NCBI GenBank assembly: GCA_963931925.1
Contig: OZ007571.1
Coordinates: forward strand, 8,679,944 to 8,743,943
DNA length: 64,000 nucleotides
DNA from: Onchidella celtica
Taxonomy: Eukaryota > Mollusca > Gastropoda > Systellommatophora > Onchidiidae
Direction: 5' to 3'
Part shown: positions 1 to 13,325 of the stretch, piece by piece
Numbering within the stretch: position 1 is the stretch's first letter
Layout of the letters: each line of letters opens with the position of its first letter
The notes under the pieces: generated by a model
The model's input: only the letters and a program-made list of their open reading frames with translations
Database searches by the model: none
Told to the model about the DNA's origin: nothing
Program-made: the position numbers and the translations under genes

Positions 1-38
1 GCATTGCCAATAGATATTTTAAGTGCTAACTGTACATA

Positions 39-261
39 CGGGATGTCTCAAAAAAAATGTTTGTGCATATGAGCTGCTTAATGTTGCTATTAAACTGCAT
101 AGACATGTGTCCAGTTCAGAATGACTATCACTAATCAGTTTGAATACATGCAATTAATAATTACACATCTGTCCCTTTCGAGTTAAAAATCCTGGGTGTA
201 TCTCAATTGACATAGTATTAATGAATATTCAAAGTGCGTACACAGTTTTTTGAGACACCCA
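39..261. mobile_element. Tc1/mariner-type MITE, 223 bp
   Basis: Terminal inverted repeats are visible: the left end reads CGGGATGTCTCAAAAAA and the reverse complement of the right end reads TGGGTGTCTCAAAAAAC. TA dinucleotides lie directly outside both ends (37-38 and 262-263), as expected for a TA target-site duplication. It is too short to code for a transposase, so it is a non-autonomous copy. The superfamily is inferred from the TA duplication and TIR style. Confidence 0.7.
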
Positions 262-263
262 TA

Positions 264-3200
264 TGGTAATATATTATGAATGTCAGTGCAGTGTAAATGT
301 CTACTTTGTGACCTTTGAACTTCAGCTACCTGGCTGGTCGTGACGTGAAGCCTCCTGTCAACTGGAATTCCCAGACCACCTACAGCCAAAGATACACCAA
401 GCTGTACCAAAATTCCAATTTTAGCAACAGTTGACTCACAACTGGCTGATGACACTGATCCCTACCCCTGTCTCCCCCCCCCCCCCTCCCCCCCCAAAAA
501 AACCAATTTCTATATTTTTGGAGCTTATCGGCTCATCATTCATTTGAAACTTTGAACTCAGAACTGGTTTCTCCTTTAATGTTTTTTTGTTGTTTTTTTT
601 CTGTGCAAGAAGTCTGAAAGCATGCTGTTGTTGGCTATTTCAACCCAAACATTTGATCGTTCTGTAGAACAACAAAGGAAAAACATCCTGAATATGCGGG
701 AATTTAAACCATTTCAGCATGAAAGTTTGAAAGTTAAATGCACGTCATCATTGTGATAGTGAAATCCATACTAGATGATATCAGTGGTGTAGTCGTTCAC
801 TGAAACAGGAAATTTACTGTAAATTAAGAAAGAATGTCTCTTTTCAAATGAGTAATGAGCAAAAGCCATATTTTTGAACATTTGAAGCAAAAGATTAGTC
901 ATGAAAGTCTTAAAAGACATATTTTGTTCACATCAATGTATAACCAGCAAAAAATGTTTTTGCATAGAACAAGTCTGCTGACGGTTTAGAATAGAAAAAA
1001 AAACAACAGGTTTATGTTAATTTGCTTTGCCGCAGTCATACTCATTTCTAGAGATATTTTTGTTCAGATCTGTGAGATGTGAAAAGTCTAGATAAAGTTC
1101 ATCATTTTTGATGTTTAGTGCAAACAAGCCTTCTAATGAATTTTATTTATTTCCATGTATTTAAAAAAAAAATTATTATTTGCATCATGATACATTGAAA
1201 AACCACCTCCATTAAAATCAGAACCCTGGAAAATGGAGGAATGGAATTAAGGAAAGAGCATACTCAAAACAGCCAATTATTATTATTAAGAATATTATTG
1301 TTTTAATTTAGTTTTTGGCTTCTTTTGTAAAATTTCAAATGTGTCTTTAGTTGGTTTACTTTTTAAAATCATTATTAATATTTTGGGTCAATAGTTTAAC
1401 CGTACAAAAATACCTTGAAAGGATTACGCAGAGGAGTGCTGGAATGATGAATGCAGACTGTTGTGTCACTTCACACTGACAAGAATTTGTCGGAAAATAA
1501 ACAGTTTTGCATGAAAGTTAAATGAATGACCTTAATTTTGGTACAATTGTAGCTGTACCTCTGTAGCAAAGATAGCTAGACTAGAACATTTTTGATGTTG
1601 AAATTATTTTGTTCCAGTCCAAGCTTTATTTCATGCCTTCTTGTTTTGATTTCAGTGTGTTCATCCCAGCTACCTGTCCATCTGTGTCTTTCTCTAATTC
1701 TACATCAGCATGGTTAGCACATGCCAGTAGTGTGAACTGCTATATATAATGTAATGAACTTTATTTTCATCCCAGTCTAGATCTTTGCTGTATTCATGGA
1801 CTTATTCAGCCCCCTTTTTTTCGAAATGTCGTGATCTTCACATGGTCTTGACATCGCTGCAACATTTCTTCAGTGTGTCAACTGCAAAATCCAATTTTCG
1901 AACCACAAAAAGTCATATTTTTGATACATTCCCATCTTTTGTGTACAGGTTGGGGACAAATGCTGCTTTCAGTTTGGTGACAATTCTTTTTTTCTGCATC
2001 AATCAAGGCCTGTAGAATGTTTTCTGATATAATGTAGAATTATGTCTGAAATTTCATCTCTTATTCCAAAGAGTATTGTTCATTTGAGGATATAAATATT
2101 ATATTATTATTTTTTGTTGATTGAAAATTTAAGAATGTTTTATTCCCTGCACCAAAGATTACACTATTCAGAAACTTGATTGCTTTAGTATTGCATTTCT
2201 CAGGAATGTGAAGTCCAACTTCAGTCGTACAGGCTGCCTTTAGAAATGAAAAAGAACATGAGTATTCAGGTGTGCACTTTGTGTATCTCAGAATATAAAT
2301 CAATGTCAGTGTGCCATTTCATCTAACTTCTCAGTGTTGACATTCTATTAGATGGGATACCACCTTGTGTATTATGCTTGAGTTTTGAACTTCGGTGAGC
2401 CATTTCTGCCCATGGCTGTAAAGAGCATAGCATAAACTAATGTATTATTCCCTCTGGATTTGGTTATATTTCAATACTGCATGTTATTGTAGTCTGAAAA
2501 TCTCAGTGTTACCGGAGAACAGGATTATTTTAAAGTGTTGTCGTCCATCAGACAATCATGTTATCTGCTATCTCCACGACATGTAGGAGTTGCAGAAATG
2601 CTTTGTAATAGAGGAATGATGCATTGTCTCTATCATGCTTCTTAAATAATGTCATGCTCAGTCAAAATATATTATGAGATGACTTATAAAGAAGTTGGTG
2701 TCCCTTACATTTAAATAAGCTTGAAAATGAGCATGTTGGCTCATTTTGTATGAGAAATATGATCTGTTTTCTTTTAACTATTATTCCACATTGTGGAATA
2801 GGTTTTAAATGAATATAAAATGCATTGTTTATTTACTACATGGAACATCAACTCTCATTTCAGATATATCTTGTAATAAAATTGATTGGGTTATAAAATG
2901 TATTTTAAAAAAGTAGCTGTATTTATTATTCCCAACAGATATTGCACCACTATACTTAACAAATATAATTATTATTGGTATGCTACTGTCGTTTGCAACT
3001 GGGATAAGCCATAATGCTGAACACATTTGATATTGAAAAAGTAAATGTTTATATTATAGGTACTGTAGACATGTCGATACAATGAATTCTGTGACGTCCA
3101 TGTAAATTTTGATTGTTTGCAATTATTTGAACTCAACCTTTATTTTTTCATTCCTAGAGTGCTATCGGGATTAACAATTGTCAATTAATCATGTGTTAAC

Positions 3201-5100
3201 TGCCATAACAGAATAATTCTTGTCGTGTCATTTAATACTGTGTACTTACATTTTACAGCCATTAAGATTTAATTTTGATTCAGTTGGTAAGCTGTTTTAT
3301 ACTGTTCTGCAGACAGTGGTGAACTTTGTGAGGCAGTGTAGAGGATATTTTGGGTAGAGCCATATAAGGTGAGGGTATTAGTACAGAGCTTGTACTAAAT
3401 GATATCTGGCACAGAGTTTTATATCAATTTATATCAGCCAGAGGATGTCAGACAAGTTCAGTACATTTCACGAATAGGCACTTGTAATAGTTGCAAGGTA
3501 CAGTTCACGCTTGTCTAACTTTCTTTCTCATATTACCAAAAAGACCAGCTTTTTGTTTTGTTTTGTTTTTTTTTGTTTTTGTATTAAAATTTCACTGTAA
3601 TTATGATCCATAACTTAATTAGGATCATACAGATGATTGCAGTTGTTTTAAAATCTCAGGTAAAGTGTCAGAAGTCTGTTATTTTTATAAAATTTTGCAT
3701 TTTGCCTCTAGTATTTAAAGAACCACAATCATACATGTAGCAATATTGCCAACAGCCATCATAGAATCAGCCGTTCTAATACTGTCTCACTGCTTCTCTT
3801 AAAGAGAATGATTTGCATACTGTATTGTAAATGAATACTTTATTGTCATAGTGTAAGCTATACCAGGTTACAGTGGCGAAATTAGTGATTATTTTTGCAC
3901 AGTGTACTTACAGAGCACACCACTAGGGCCAGTGGAGAGCGAATGAGCTCTAAATAAAAAGAATTCAGATGGGTTTTTTTTTGCTTGTGCTGAGATTGGC
4001 TGTTGAGAGTTCACTCTGCTTGACTGCTTATTGAAGTGAGGAGATTGACAAATGCTCCGCCATGTGACAAATTGTATTGGAATGGGTAAATTGGAGGTAA
4101 AGGGAAATGAGGGTCAGTAACAAAGTAAAAAAAGAAAAGAAAAGAGAATTAGCAAGAAGTGGGAAAAGTGAAAAATTTGATATTTTGCTTTGTGATGAAG
4201 AGGCGAAAAAATATGGAGGAATGTCTGGTGAACAGGTTTGGAATGGTCGTCCCTGTCTTGTGCCAGCTATGGTGATTAGCCAGAAAAATGATTGCACATC
4301 CTTTGAGTTATTTAAAACCTGTTGTTGTACAGCTGTTTCCACTTCAATTATTGCAGTGTGGCTAGAAAAGAGATGAAGTTTGAAAAATTAAGTAAACCTA
4401 TGAGAGCAACTGGTTCCCTCATGACCACTAATTGTATGGTCTAAGTTTTCAAATTCCAGAAAATCATTACGTATTAACCCACTAGCAATTGTATACCTTG
4501 GAAACGAAAGAAAAGTGTCAAAACATTCATTAGAATGGAAAATGTGTGAATTTGACAAACCAGTAAGGTTTGAGATTGAAACTGTTGGTAATCACATTAT
4601 ACTGCTTCACAAAATTTAAAGGCCATTTCTGAAATGAATCTTTCGTCTGAAGATAACAACGGCGAGCTTGTCCAGTGTTTGGCAGTTTGGATAATTATTT
4701 TGCGAATGAAAAAATCATCATTTTTGGAAAGTGTGATTTATTTTCATTCCATTCAGAAAGTAATTATCAAGCTCTCACTAACAGAGGCAGCAATTTTTTT
4801 CAGGAACAATGGTGCTTTGAAAGTTTACTTCACAGGTGAATCAGTAAATACACTTCATGCATTTTATATCAATGGTAGTATACGAGGTCTATTTTATTGG
4901 AAAATGCTCAAGATTCAGAGTGAAAATGGACCCATCAACATCAGTTTGCTTTTGGATACATAACAAAACAAAAAAATGCATAATAGAATGACAGATTTTT
5001 TCTTCAAAGCCTTTGAGGATTAGATTTAGATTTCAAAGACGTCTTTGGTGAAGAAAATATATGCTGTGACATTTCATTGTATTAGAGAGCCTTTACTTTT
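264..5100. other. Intergenic, no recognisable gene
   Basis: AT-rich DNA with only short open frames. A poly(C) tract lies at about 472-495. The longest open frames here (for example 4107-4376 plus and 4634-4963 plus) show no family resemblance, no splice context and no codon bias. It could hold the 3' untranslated part of a gene lying to the left, but nothing shows this. Confidence 0.5.
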
Positions 5101-5246
5101 GTTGAGCAATAATAGTTCGTCCATCAGGTATGATGATGACCTTAACAACACCAGAGGAATAAAGAACAGAAATTGTTGAGAATTTCAACACATGGACAAT
5201 GAAGAGAACTAAAGGACACAGAGGACAGAATGGAAAGACTGTTCTT

Positions 5247-6572
5247 TCATGACTTATGGCTTCTCATGTGACTGATAAGTCCTATTTTTGCCCTGCAGAC
5301 CCTTCCGCATAAATGACAAGAGTGCTCCGTTGGTTCAGTACCACTGGGCCTTTTCTTGCGCCGTTCTCTTTTTTTGATAGCCTGCTGGACTCTGTCAGCT
5401 TCCCATGCTTTGCTGCCTCTGGTAAGGGCCGCCCTCCAATTTGCACGATCAAGCGAGAGCTTTTCCCACTCACTCACATCAATGGCAAAGGCCTTCAGTG
5501 ATTGCTTGAGAGTGTCTTTGTACCGTCTCTTTGGGGCCCCAACATTCCTCGTTCCATTGGAGAGCTCAGAGAAGAAGATTTGCTTAGGGAGTCTGGAGTC
5601 GGGCATTCTGACAACATGTCCTGCCCAACGTAGCTGAATTTTTTTCAGGTGGCAGAAGATGCTCAATTCCTTGGCACGATTGAGGACCTCAGTGTCTGGA
5701 ATTTTATCCTGCCATTTGATCCTTAGGATCTTTCTAAGGCAGGCCAGATGAAAGTGATTTAGCTTTCTGGCATGCGATTGGTACACTGTCCAGGTTTCAG
5801 CCCCATAGAGTAGGGTGGGAAGGACCACAGCATTGTACACTTTCAGCTTAGTGTCTGTGCGAATGCCGGCAACATCCCACACTCTCTTTCGAAGCCTGCC
5901 AAATGCAGAGCTGGCTTTGCTGATTCTTGAGAGAATTTCAGTATCAACACGAGCCGTGGAAGACAGTGTACTGCCAAGATAGGTGAAGTTCTCCGACACC
6001 TTCAGAAGACTGTCATGGACTTTGATATTTGGGGTCACAGGATACTTGTCGTCTGGAGTAGGCTGATGGAGCACTTCCGTCTTCTTTGTGCTTATTGTGA
6101 GGCCAAAGTTGTCACAGGCACTAGAGAACTTATCAACACAGTTTTGCATGCTATCCTCATCGTGTGCCAGAAGTGCACAATCATCAGCAAATAGTAGGTC
6201 ACAGACTTGAGTACTTTTGGTTTTGGTTTTTGCCTGAAGTCTCCTGAGGTTGAATAGACTGCCATCAGTTCGGTACTTGATGCTTACCCCTTGAGGAGGA
6301 GAGCTAAAGGCTTCTTGTAGCATTGCAGAGAACATGATGCTGAACAGAGTTGGGGCTAAGACACAACCCTGTTTTACCCCATTTGTGACAGCAAAGGGCT
6401 CTGAAACACTGCCGTTGCTTTTGACTGCAGCTTGCATGCCATCATGAAACTGGCGCACTATTGTGATGAATTCGGGTGGACACCCAAACTTCGCCAGGAT
6501 TTTCCAGAGGCCTTCACGACACACTGTGTCAAATGTTGAGCAATATAATGATGAAAATGACCTGATGCACAT
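5247..6572 (-). mobile_element. Non-LTR retrotransposon (LINE), 5'-truncated reverse transcriptase ORF
   Basis: Open frame of 441 codons covering the C-terminal two thirds of a LINE reverse transcriptase. Visible are the palm motif region GVKQGCVLAPTLFSIMF (about residues 65-81), the catalytic FADD box (residues 128-131, a variant of YADD), the thumb motif YLGSTLSS, the conserved LLYGAETWT and LRWAGHVVRMPDSRLPKQ segments, and a C2H2-like cysteine/histidine knuckle at the extreme C-terminus (CHLCGRVC...HMRSH). Homology begins near FDTVCREGLW, so the first dozen residues are probably host DNA read in frame and the element is 5'-truncated at about 6535. The 3' untranslated tail appears to run to about 5105. 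No stop or frameshift interrupts the remaining frame, so insertion was fairly recent. Endonuclease and N-terminal parts are absent, so this copy cannot move by itself. Clade assignment (RTE/CR1-like group) is uncertain. Confidence 0.9.
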
Positions 6573-6574
6573 AT

Positions 6575-8593
6575 CAGTGAATGCTGTATTTCACTTGTTG
6601 CGTACATTCCTGTCTTTCACTACTTGTGACATCGAGTTGGATGTGTGTACATACCTAAAGAATTCTCTATTTATTGGTTGCGCAGTTTATTTCTTCAAAT
6701 TCCCTTCAATTCTAGAATTGTATATTGTGTTTATCTAATGATTTTACCCACCATCAATTTGTTTTTGTTTTTTTTTTCAAAGTAAATAAATAAATGGTAG
6801 CCATGAAATATTTCTTTGGGCTGTTGTTGTTTCTTATTCAGGTACATGTAGTTGATATTTGTTCACCTGTTTGACGTCCTTACAAGTTCAGTATTTTTTG
6901 TTATTAATTATGACTGTTTCAATATCCAAGTATTTCACCAGATTGTTGTTCCTTGTACGTGCACACCCCAACTGTTATGCTCTAGGGGTTTGTATATTAA
7001 AGCCTTTTGTAGCTCCAGGGCTAGAAAGCTCCCCCCCCCCCCCCCTACAACAGCCTTAATTAATTATTCTTTCAGATTTTCTTTTTTGTTTTCCCCCTGT
7101 CTTTTGGTTGAAAGGGTTAGGGCAGGGTTAGGAATCCAATAAGATTTAGGGTTAAGGATAAGGAAGTGGTTAGGGTTGCGCATGCGCCCCTAGGGCAAAA
7201 TGATTGGGGTATGTACATACAAGTAATAACAGTCATTTGTTATAAGATTTGTAACCCAGTGAAAACAAAGGACATTAATATATTTTGCCCTGTTCCTTAC
7301 ACTGCACTGAAAGCTGTCCCTCTAAATCATTATTACATGTATTCATAATGAGAATGGTTATATGGAAGGATGGTGGGTATGCTGCTTGAAGGATGAAGGT
7401 GAATGTTCTATTCGTATTTTATGCAGTATTCTGAGAGATTAGGTTAAGCAATGTCAAGAACATGAAGTCAATAATGAAGACATCTTTACAAGAAAATCAA
7501 AATATCAGCCACAGTAGGAACACACACACAGGAGATAAAAAAATTATATCCAATATAATAATTTATTCTCCCCACAAAAATCACAGTACCAGAGTACATA
7601 TACATTGAATATCCCATGGATTAAAAATAATTTATTAAAACCACCTACAACTTGAGACATTTCCCCTTTGTCAAATATTGGCAGTCTAACAGATACATCT
7701 TCACAAATCTATCAACAAAACAAAATGTATGTAAGACACGACCAATTTCTGGAAGCCTGGAATCCTGCATCATATGTAAAAGTAGCTGTTACCATTATCC
7801 AGTAGAAATACTCAAAATAAGCATGTGATCAAACCGGCTAGGTCCATTTCCCATTAGTTTTAGAGGCAGTTTTTTTGTTTCTCCTGTAAAATTTGCTTAT
7901 TTCGACTTGGCCGGATTGCTCCTGACACCATTGATATGCTGGTCTTGACAGCTGGTGGTTTGGTGGATGCTTCTGGTAGGTCTGTCCTATTGTTGTTATA
8001 ATCTGTCTGTCCTCTTGCTTTTTCCTAGCACAATGTGGCTGTTATTTGTCCACATGCTTTCTCCAAACACAAAAGCCAAAACTCAAGCTGTCTTGATAAA
8101 TCTATCTGTCCACAAATCAACATAATTACATATTATATAATATATGAGTTCTCTGGTCTGGCACTGTGTCCATTTACGGTTTTAATTTTCTATTTCTTTG
8201 GTCTGAAGTCGTAAATTTCTGGGCTTGTCAGAGAGGATCTAGTGAGCTTTGTCAGTTTTGAGCCAATACTTCTTAAACTTAGTGCATGCACTGGCTCCAC
8301 AGATCTAAATTTAATTAGAACTTTGGTAACATAATGCTGAAAAAAAAAAAAGATTACATTGCCAAACACACATACAAAATACAATGATTTACCAACATAA
8401 TTCAAGCCCATCACAGTGACATTTCACCAGAGATTCTAAATGTTCAAAATCCACATGACATTGCATAAAACTTCAGTCTAGTCAGTATCAGTGACAAGGT
8501 AGTCATAATAAATAACAGAACGACGCTGTGGATAACATGTGAGAAAATTAGACATTGTCAAAAAATTCATTTCGCAGCATAGATATAGATATA
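6575..8593. other. Intergenic, no gene seen; degenerate TTAGGG-like patch
   Basis: No coding exon recognised. A poly(C) tract lies at about 7030-7045. At about 7109-7180 there is a patch rich in GGTTAGGG/GGGTTA-like words followed by a GCGCATGCGC palindrome. It resembles interstitial telomere-like or simple-repeat DNA. The rest is AT-rich sequence without structure I can name. Confidence 0.45.
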
Positions 8594-8800
8594 CAGGGTG
8601 AGCCAAAGGTTATTTTACCGTATTATTTTATTAACCCAGTTATATTTCAACAACAGTTATCAGAACCCATTATATTTCAACACAATGAATTAAACATCAT
8701 GTAAATTAAAAATTGAGTTAAATCAAATGCTCAAATTGACCTCATTCTTGGCATCGCTTACGCACAGAATGTTAGGACAAAATAGCTTTTGGTCTCCCTG
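8594..8800. mobile_element. Mariner-like MITE, 207 bp
   Basis: The left end reads CAGGGTGAGCCAAAGGTTAT and the reverse complement of the right end reads CAGGGAGACCAAAAGCTAT, an imperfect terminal inverted repeat of the CAGGGTG..CCAAAAG type known from mariner-family elements. TA precedes the left end; the right flank reads CA, so the target duplication has decayed. No coding capacity. Confidence 0.6.
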
Positions 8801-9527
8801 CATTTTCCATATTGAAAACCTGACTGTTGTGAACACAGTAGTCACAAAATGAAGCTACATGTCATATATATTTATGAACCTTGTGAATAAAACATACCAA
8901 TCAAAGTAAACCCTAATGACAGTCAGCTTACAAGCACAACATGGTCACCCTTTATCAATTTTTAAGATTGGATTCATTTAGTCCAATTCAAAGACTCAAG
9001 AAAGATCCCAGCATTTCAAAAAGTAGCACAACTTCTGCAGGTTTAGGCTGATTTATTTCACTTCACATCATTATTTGTTCCATGAAATTCTGAATTTTAT
9101 TTCATCTTTCACTGGAAGTTCCGGGCCATACAGTTTTTTCTCCCAAAATTCTTTTTATGCCAAAAAGACAGAAGCCATGCAAAATTTTCGGAGTGGGGAT
9201 GCTGTGCAAAGCATCAGGGTCAACATCACAAATACAATATATGTAGAACAAACCAACAGGCTTCCCCCACACCTAGCAGTACTTGAGCTGTGTAAATATT
9301 TAGCCTCAAACATATCTAAAGTGCCAGACCTCCGAAAGTAACATCATTTTATTGTTACATGTACTTGACACATGTTCTTACCAAAAACAATTTTAACTGT
9401 GCTCCAGCCTGTTAAGCCAAAGGGAATCATTTTCATTTATGACATGTTACACAGAGACATCTATAAAACTATAGAGATACAGAAATATGAAAAATATCAA
9501 GTAATGGTGATAAAAGTGGGCAGTGGG

Positions 9528-9835
9528 TAGGATCGAGTACCTAGTCTTCTCGGATAAGGACGAAAAAATTCGGAGGGCCCGTGTGCACGTTAAAGATCCC
9601 TTGGCAGTTGGAAATCATAAAGAGCAGGCCGAACAGGCCGCTGCCCGGGCAAAATTAAATAAAATTCATCTCTACCATTCCCTCCTCCCCCCAAAATAAA
9701 AAAAAGAACCGCCGACCGGCGCTGCACTGTGGCGACGACGTGCCTGCTCCAGTTGTAACTGGGCTGCAATGGCACAAAGGCAAATTTCCCAAATGGGATT
9801 AAAGAGTTATACAAATACAAAATACAAATATTTTG
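9528..9835 (+). mobile_element. SINE-like dispersed repeat
   Basis: GC-richer island within AT-rich DNA. It contains the phrase GTGTGCACGTTAAAGATCCC, which I recall from widely dispersed short repeats of molluscs and other invertebrates, followed by a variable middle and an A-rich tail of ATACAAATACAAAATAC type. No tRNA-like head is evident. Identity rests on recall of the conserved phrase. Confidence 0.5.
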
Positions 9836-9839
9836 CTCA

Positions 9840-12110
9840 GCAATCAACTGAAAATCAATTAAAATTGAAATAATTTTTAGATGCTCCGATTTTCTAAACA
9901 ACCTACTAAACTTGTGGACTATTACCTAAGAATAAAGAAAAGAAGGAATAGCTAAAAATTCTATGCATAGCTAGATTTGAGAGTGCAAACTTCAAATTCT
10001 GTTGCCATAACATAAATAGAAATATAATCTAAGGAAGCTCTGAGAAAAATCTCATTTACATTTATTTCATGACGGGGCCAAACACAACCAAAACAAATAC
10101 ACTACATATACACACATACGTGCACAAAACAGTGTCAGCAGAACAGAAAAAAGAGCAGAATCCAATAAATGGATTAAATTTGGGAAAAATTAGCATTGCT
10201 TTTCTTTGTTAATGATATAAAGCAAACAACATGGTCTTAACTCTTGTGCCACGTTCAGAGAACTCGTCCACTTTACGCCTCATGCAGGGATAGCCGGTGG
10301 CCAGACAGCCGATCACTTGTGTGTTGCCACTCCTCGGCGGTCGGGTCATTTTATAAACGTGCTTCATATTTACATGTATGTTAGCATGCAATAACAAAAA
10401 ATATGCTGGATAAATCATAAGTGGCCCCAATAATATTTGGATAGGGTACTTTTGAAGAGATACAATAACTTTTATTGTAAATGGAAGGCAAATGATAAAG
10501 AATGTTCTGCATTTACATTCATTTAAAACAGATGTCTGTGCTTTTTTTTTGTCCCTAATTTGGGCTGTCAGGTTAACAATTTATTTTTAAGCCAAGCTTA
10601 ACACACTAACTACATTTATCATAACAATGCCTTCTCCCTCCTCCACTGATTTAAAGCCCGATCTCCATTATTTTTGTTTTCTAACCACAAACTTCTTAAT
10701 GACTGGTAAGAGATTTTATTTCCACCTTGTGCAGTTCACACATGTACCTTAAAGTCGTTTAACCAACAGAAAATCTTTCAAATTACCACATCAAATGAAG
10801 ACAATAATCAACAACAAAGTCGGTAATTTTCTCAGTTTTCGCCGATGAGAAACCGACAGACAAACACCCATATGCAGCATTCCCCTGAGTATTACATTGG
10901 AATTCAAAATTACACACAGAATGGCTTCTCAAATAAGCAGATGTCCCCTTTGTTATCATATCGCATGTAGATGATAACCAGCATCAAAGTAGATTTTCCC
11001 CAGTTTGAACTATGACCGTTAGCACTATTACATGAATATGACAGATAGTTACTACATTTCGGCGTAATCGGACGATACCATTTTTGTTACATATTGTAGG
11101 GGTGGCAGAACAGATAAACAAGCACAATTAAAGAAAAAAACAAAACCATCAGTGGGAGCAACCGAGTAAACACACAGGAGATGCTGCGTTGTTATACACA
11201 CATGTGGCCTCCTGCAGGACCTGGGCGGGAAAATATGGGCCACAATGGTACCCTCGCATGTACCCCACCAGGACGAGGGTTAACAACCAAAACCAATCTT
11301 AACATAATATCACAGGTGTTAAACAAACTTGAGTATACCTGGGAACAGGCCAGGCAAACTGCACCACACACCAACTTCTGAAGCCTTTCCCTCTCAGTGG
11401 CTCATGTCATTTTTGTTGATACAGAATCTAATCAGTAATGCAGGCTTCACAGAATTAACAAAATTGCCATTTACATTGATTTATTAAGGCACAGCCTCCA
11501 TATGATTGGAAAATGGCTTTGGATGAGGAGTAAAAGACAATAACATTTTCTGGTTGTTATGAACTGAATGAAGAATGTGACCCATTCACTGTTATTAAAA
11601 ATGTCGGACAAAAAGCATGAATATTAATTATCACAAGGACAGATGAAAATGAGATCCACTGCACATTTCGTATAACATTCATATTGGTATAAGGCATGAA
11701 ATATTCTGTCTCATCCCAGTGTTAAATTACAGAATTATGTAATTTAACGACATTTTAATTATCAAGACAGAATTATTTCAATTAAGAAATGTATACATTA
11801 TTCTGGCAAACTCATAAATTTGCAGAAAATGCAAACAGGAAAGATAGCATTTTGATTAAGAAAGCACGAGGGTTTCCTTTTTACAGTAATTTACTGCATG
11901 GTTTCATATTCATCATTATTTTGTGATAACAATGTACAACTCATTTGGTCTAGTCCAAAATGTTGACACATTCTTTTGTTAAATGGTGATTAAGTCTGAC
12001 CTTGAGCAGATATCATAAAATTACTGACCCCAATAGGAAACACTTGCAAACTTCTGATGGTCGAGATAGGTGAATGGGCCAAAAAAGCCCAGCTGATTTT
12101 TTTTATTATA
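9840..12110. other. Intergenic, no gene recognised
   Basis: Mostly AT-rich and unstructured. Two GC-richer islands stand out: 10226-10345, where the minus strand is open for 73 codons, and 11200-11285, which has the look of a repeat fragment (ACCCTCGTCCTGGTGGGGTA on the minus strand). Neither has convincing splice sites or family similarity. Confidence 0.4.
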
Positions 12111-12360
12111 CAGTGAATGAAGCCTGCTTAAAGTGAAGCCGCATTGAATGAAATGAAAATGCTCATGTTTTCTTAATTAATACTATTGGGTCCAGTACAA
12201 CAAGAAAGGTAATAACATTCAGTTACAGGGTGTCTTGTACCACTAATCTTCGTGAAACTGAAAACTGCGATTTTAAACCATTAACTCTCTATCCAAAAAA
12301 CTGTTAATACGAAATACAATTGTCCATCCCCTTGAATTTCAGCTTAAGCAGGTTCCACTG
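12111..12360. mobile_element. Tc1/mariner-pogo-type MITE, 250 bp
   Basis: The left end CAGTGAATGAAGCCTGCTTA and the reverse complement of the right end CAGTGGAACCTGCTTAAG form imperfect terminal inverted repeats. TA lies just left of the element. The ends resemble those of the larger remnant at 41300-42558, so they are probably relatives. No coding sequence. Confidence 0.6.
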
Positions 12361-13135
12361 CATAAAATTTTCTTTCGAAATGATTCATTTTTAACACACA
12401 CATTGTCAGGTTTATGGGACAAAACATAATCTGGCCATTTGGATTCTGAAAACTGTTTATAGATCATCCACTGGGTATAACATTTGGGAATTACTGAAGT
12501 AACAGCAGCAATAAACTTGAAGAAATTATACTTTTCACTGAAAAGGTAAAATAAAAAGTTTAAGAACTGAATAAAACAACAACAAAAAAAACAAAAACCC
12601 ACTATCTTCCCATGAGTATTTTGATAAAATTCAAAGGGATCCCAGGATGTCATATTTCAAAGAATAAAGCATAAACTGTTAACTGATACCACAATGTGTA
12701 ATACCTGCTCCAGACGTAATCTTGACCCAATACTGCCTAATCATTTGTGCGTGTAGCACCATCAAGACTGCAGGGAGGTGGTCCTGCCTAATGCCTCAGC
12801 CTGCAAAGTGCAGGGGGCTGCCATATTTGACATGGTGTTTTAAAGGCTTCCAGGCAATTAGAGTTTTTGATATTGAAAATACAATGATGAACATGACGTA
12901 AGACGATGCCATGATCTTCTTCCTTGTGGAAACAGAAAAATTCAATCATCTCCCTTGGACACTTTTTCAGAAAATGTGTATGTGAACATAGCATTTCAAG
13001 ATCTTTTACAATTTATCTGAGAGGTAAGGGATGAAACAAGGACTTCAAATGGTTTGGACTTATCGATTGCAGAATGAAAACAGTGACAGTGATGCAGACA
13101 CAGGAAACAAAACTCAAAATTCACATTCCAAGTAT

Positions 13136-13141
13136 TTTATT
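13136..13141 (-). terminator. SLC35B3: Candidate poly(A) signal of SLC35B3
   Basis: AATAAA on the minus strand, about 185 bp downstream of the SLC35B3 stop codon. It is the nearest canonical signal. A longer 3' untranslated region cannot be excluded, as more AATAAA hexamers occur downstream in this AT-rich DNA. Confidence 0.45.
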
Positions 13142-13325
13142 TCTTGAAAAGCAAATATTTTCAAAATAATAGTTGCACCCTTTTGCTTGCCCAGAAGGGA
13201 GGTAGACTTGTGAAAGTAGGTTAGGCAGTATTGGGTTCAACTCTTTTAAAATTTTACTTTTGACATTGATTACTGTCAAAATCTGTTGTCATATTAAGCA
13301 GTCCTGATTGAGATACTAGTACCCA

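Noticed and set aside
4107..4376. 89-codon plus-strand open frame with a basic N-terminus
   Set aside because: No splice context, AT-rich codon use like the surrounding DNA, no recognised domain, and an equally long frame on the other strand.
7109..7180. Telomere array (TTAGGG)n
   Set aside because: Only degenerate, short and interrupted matches; not a telomere.
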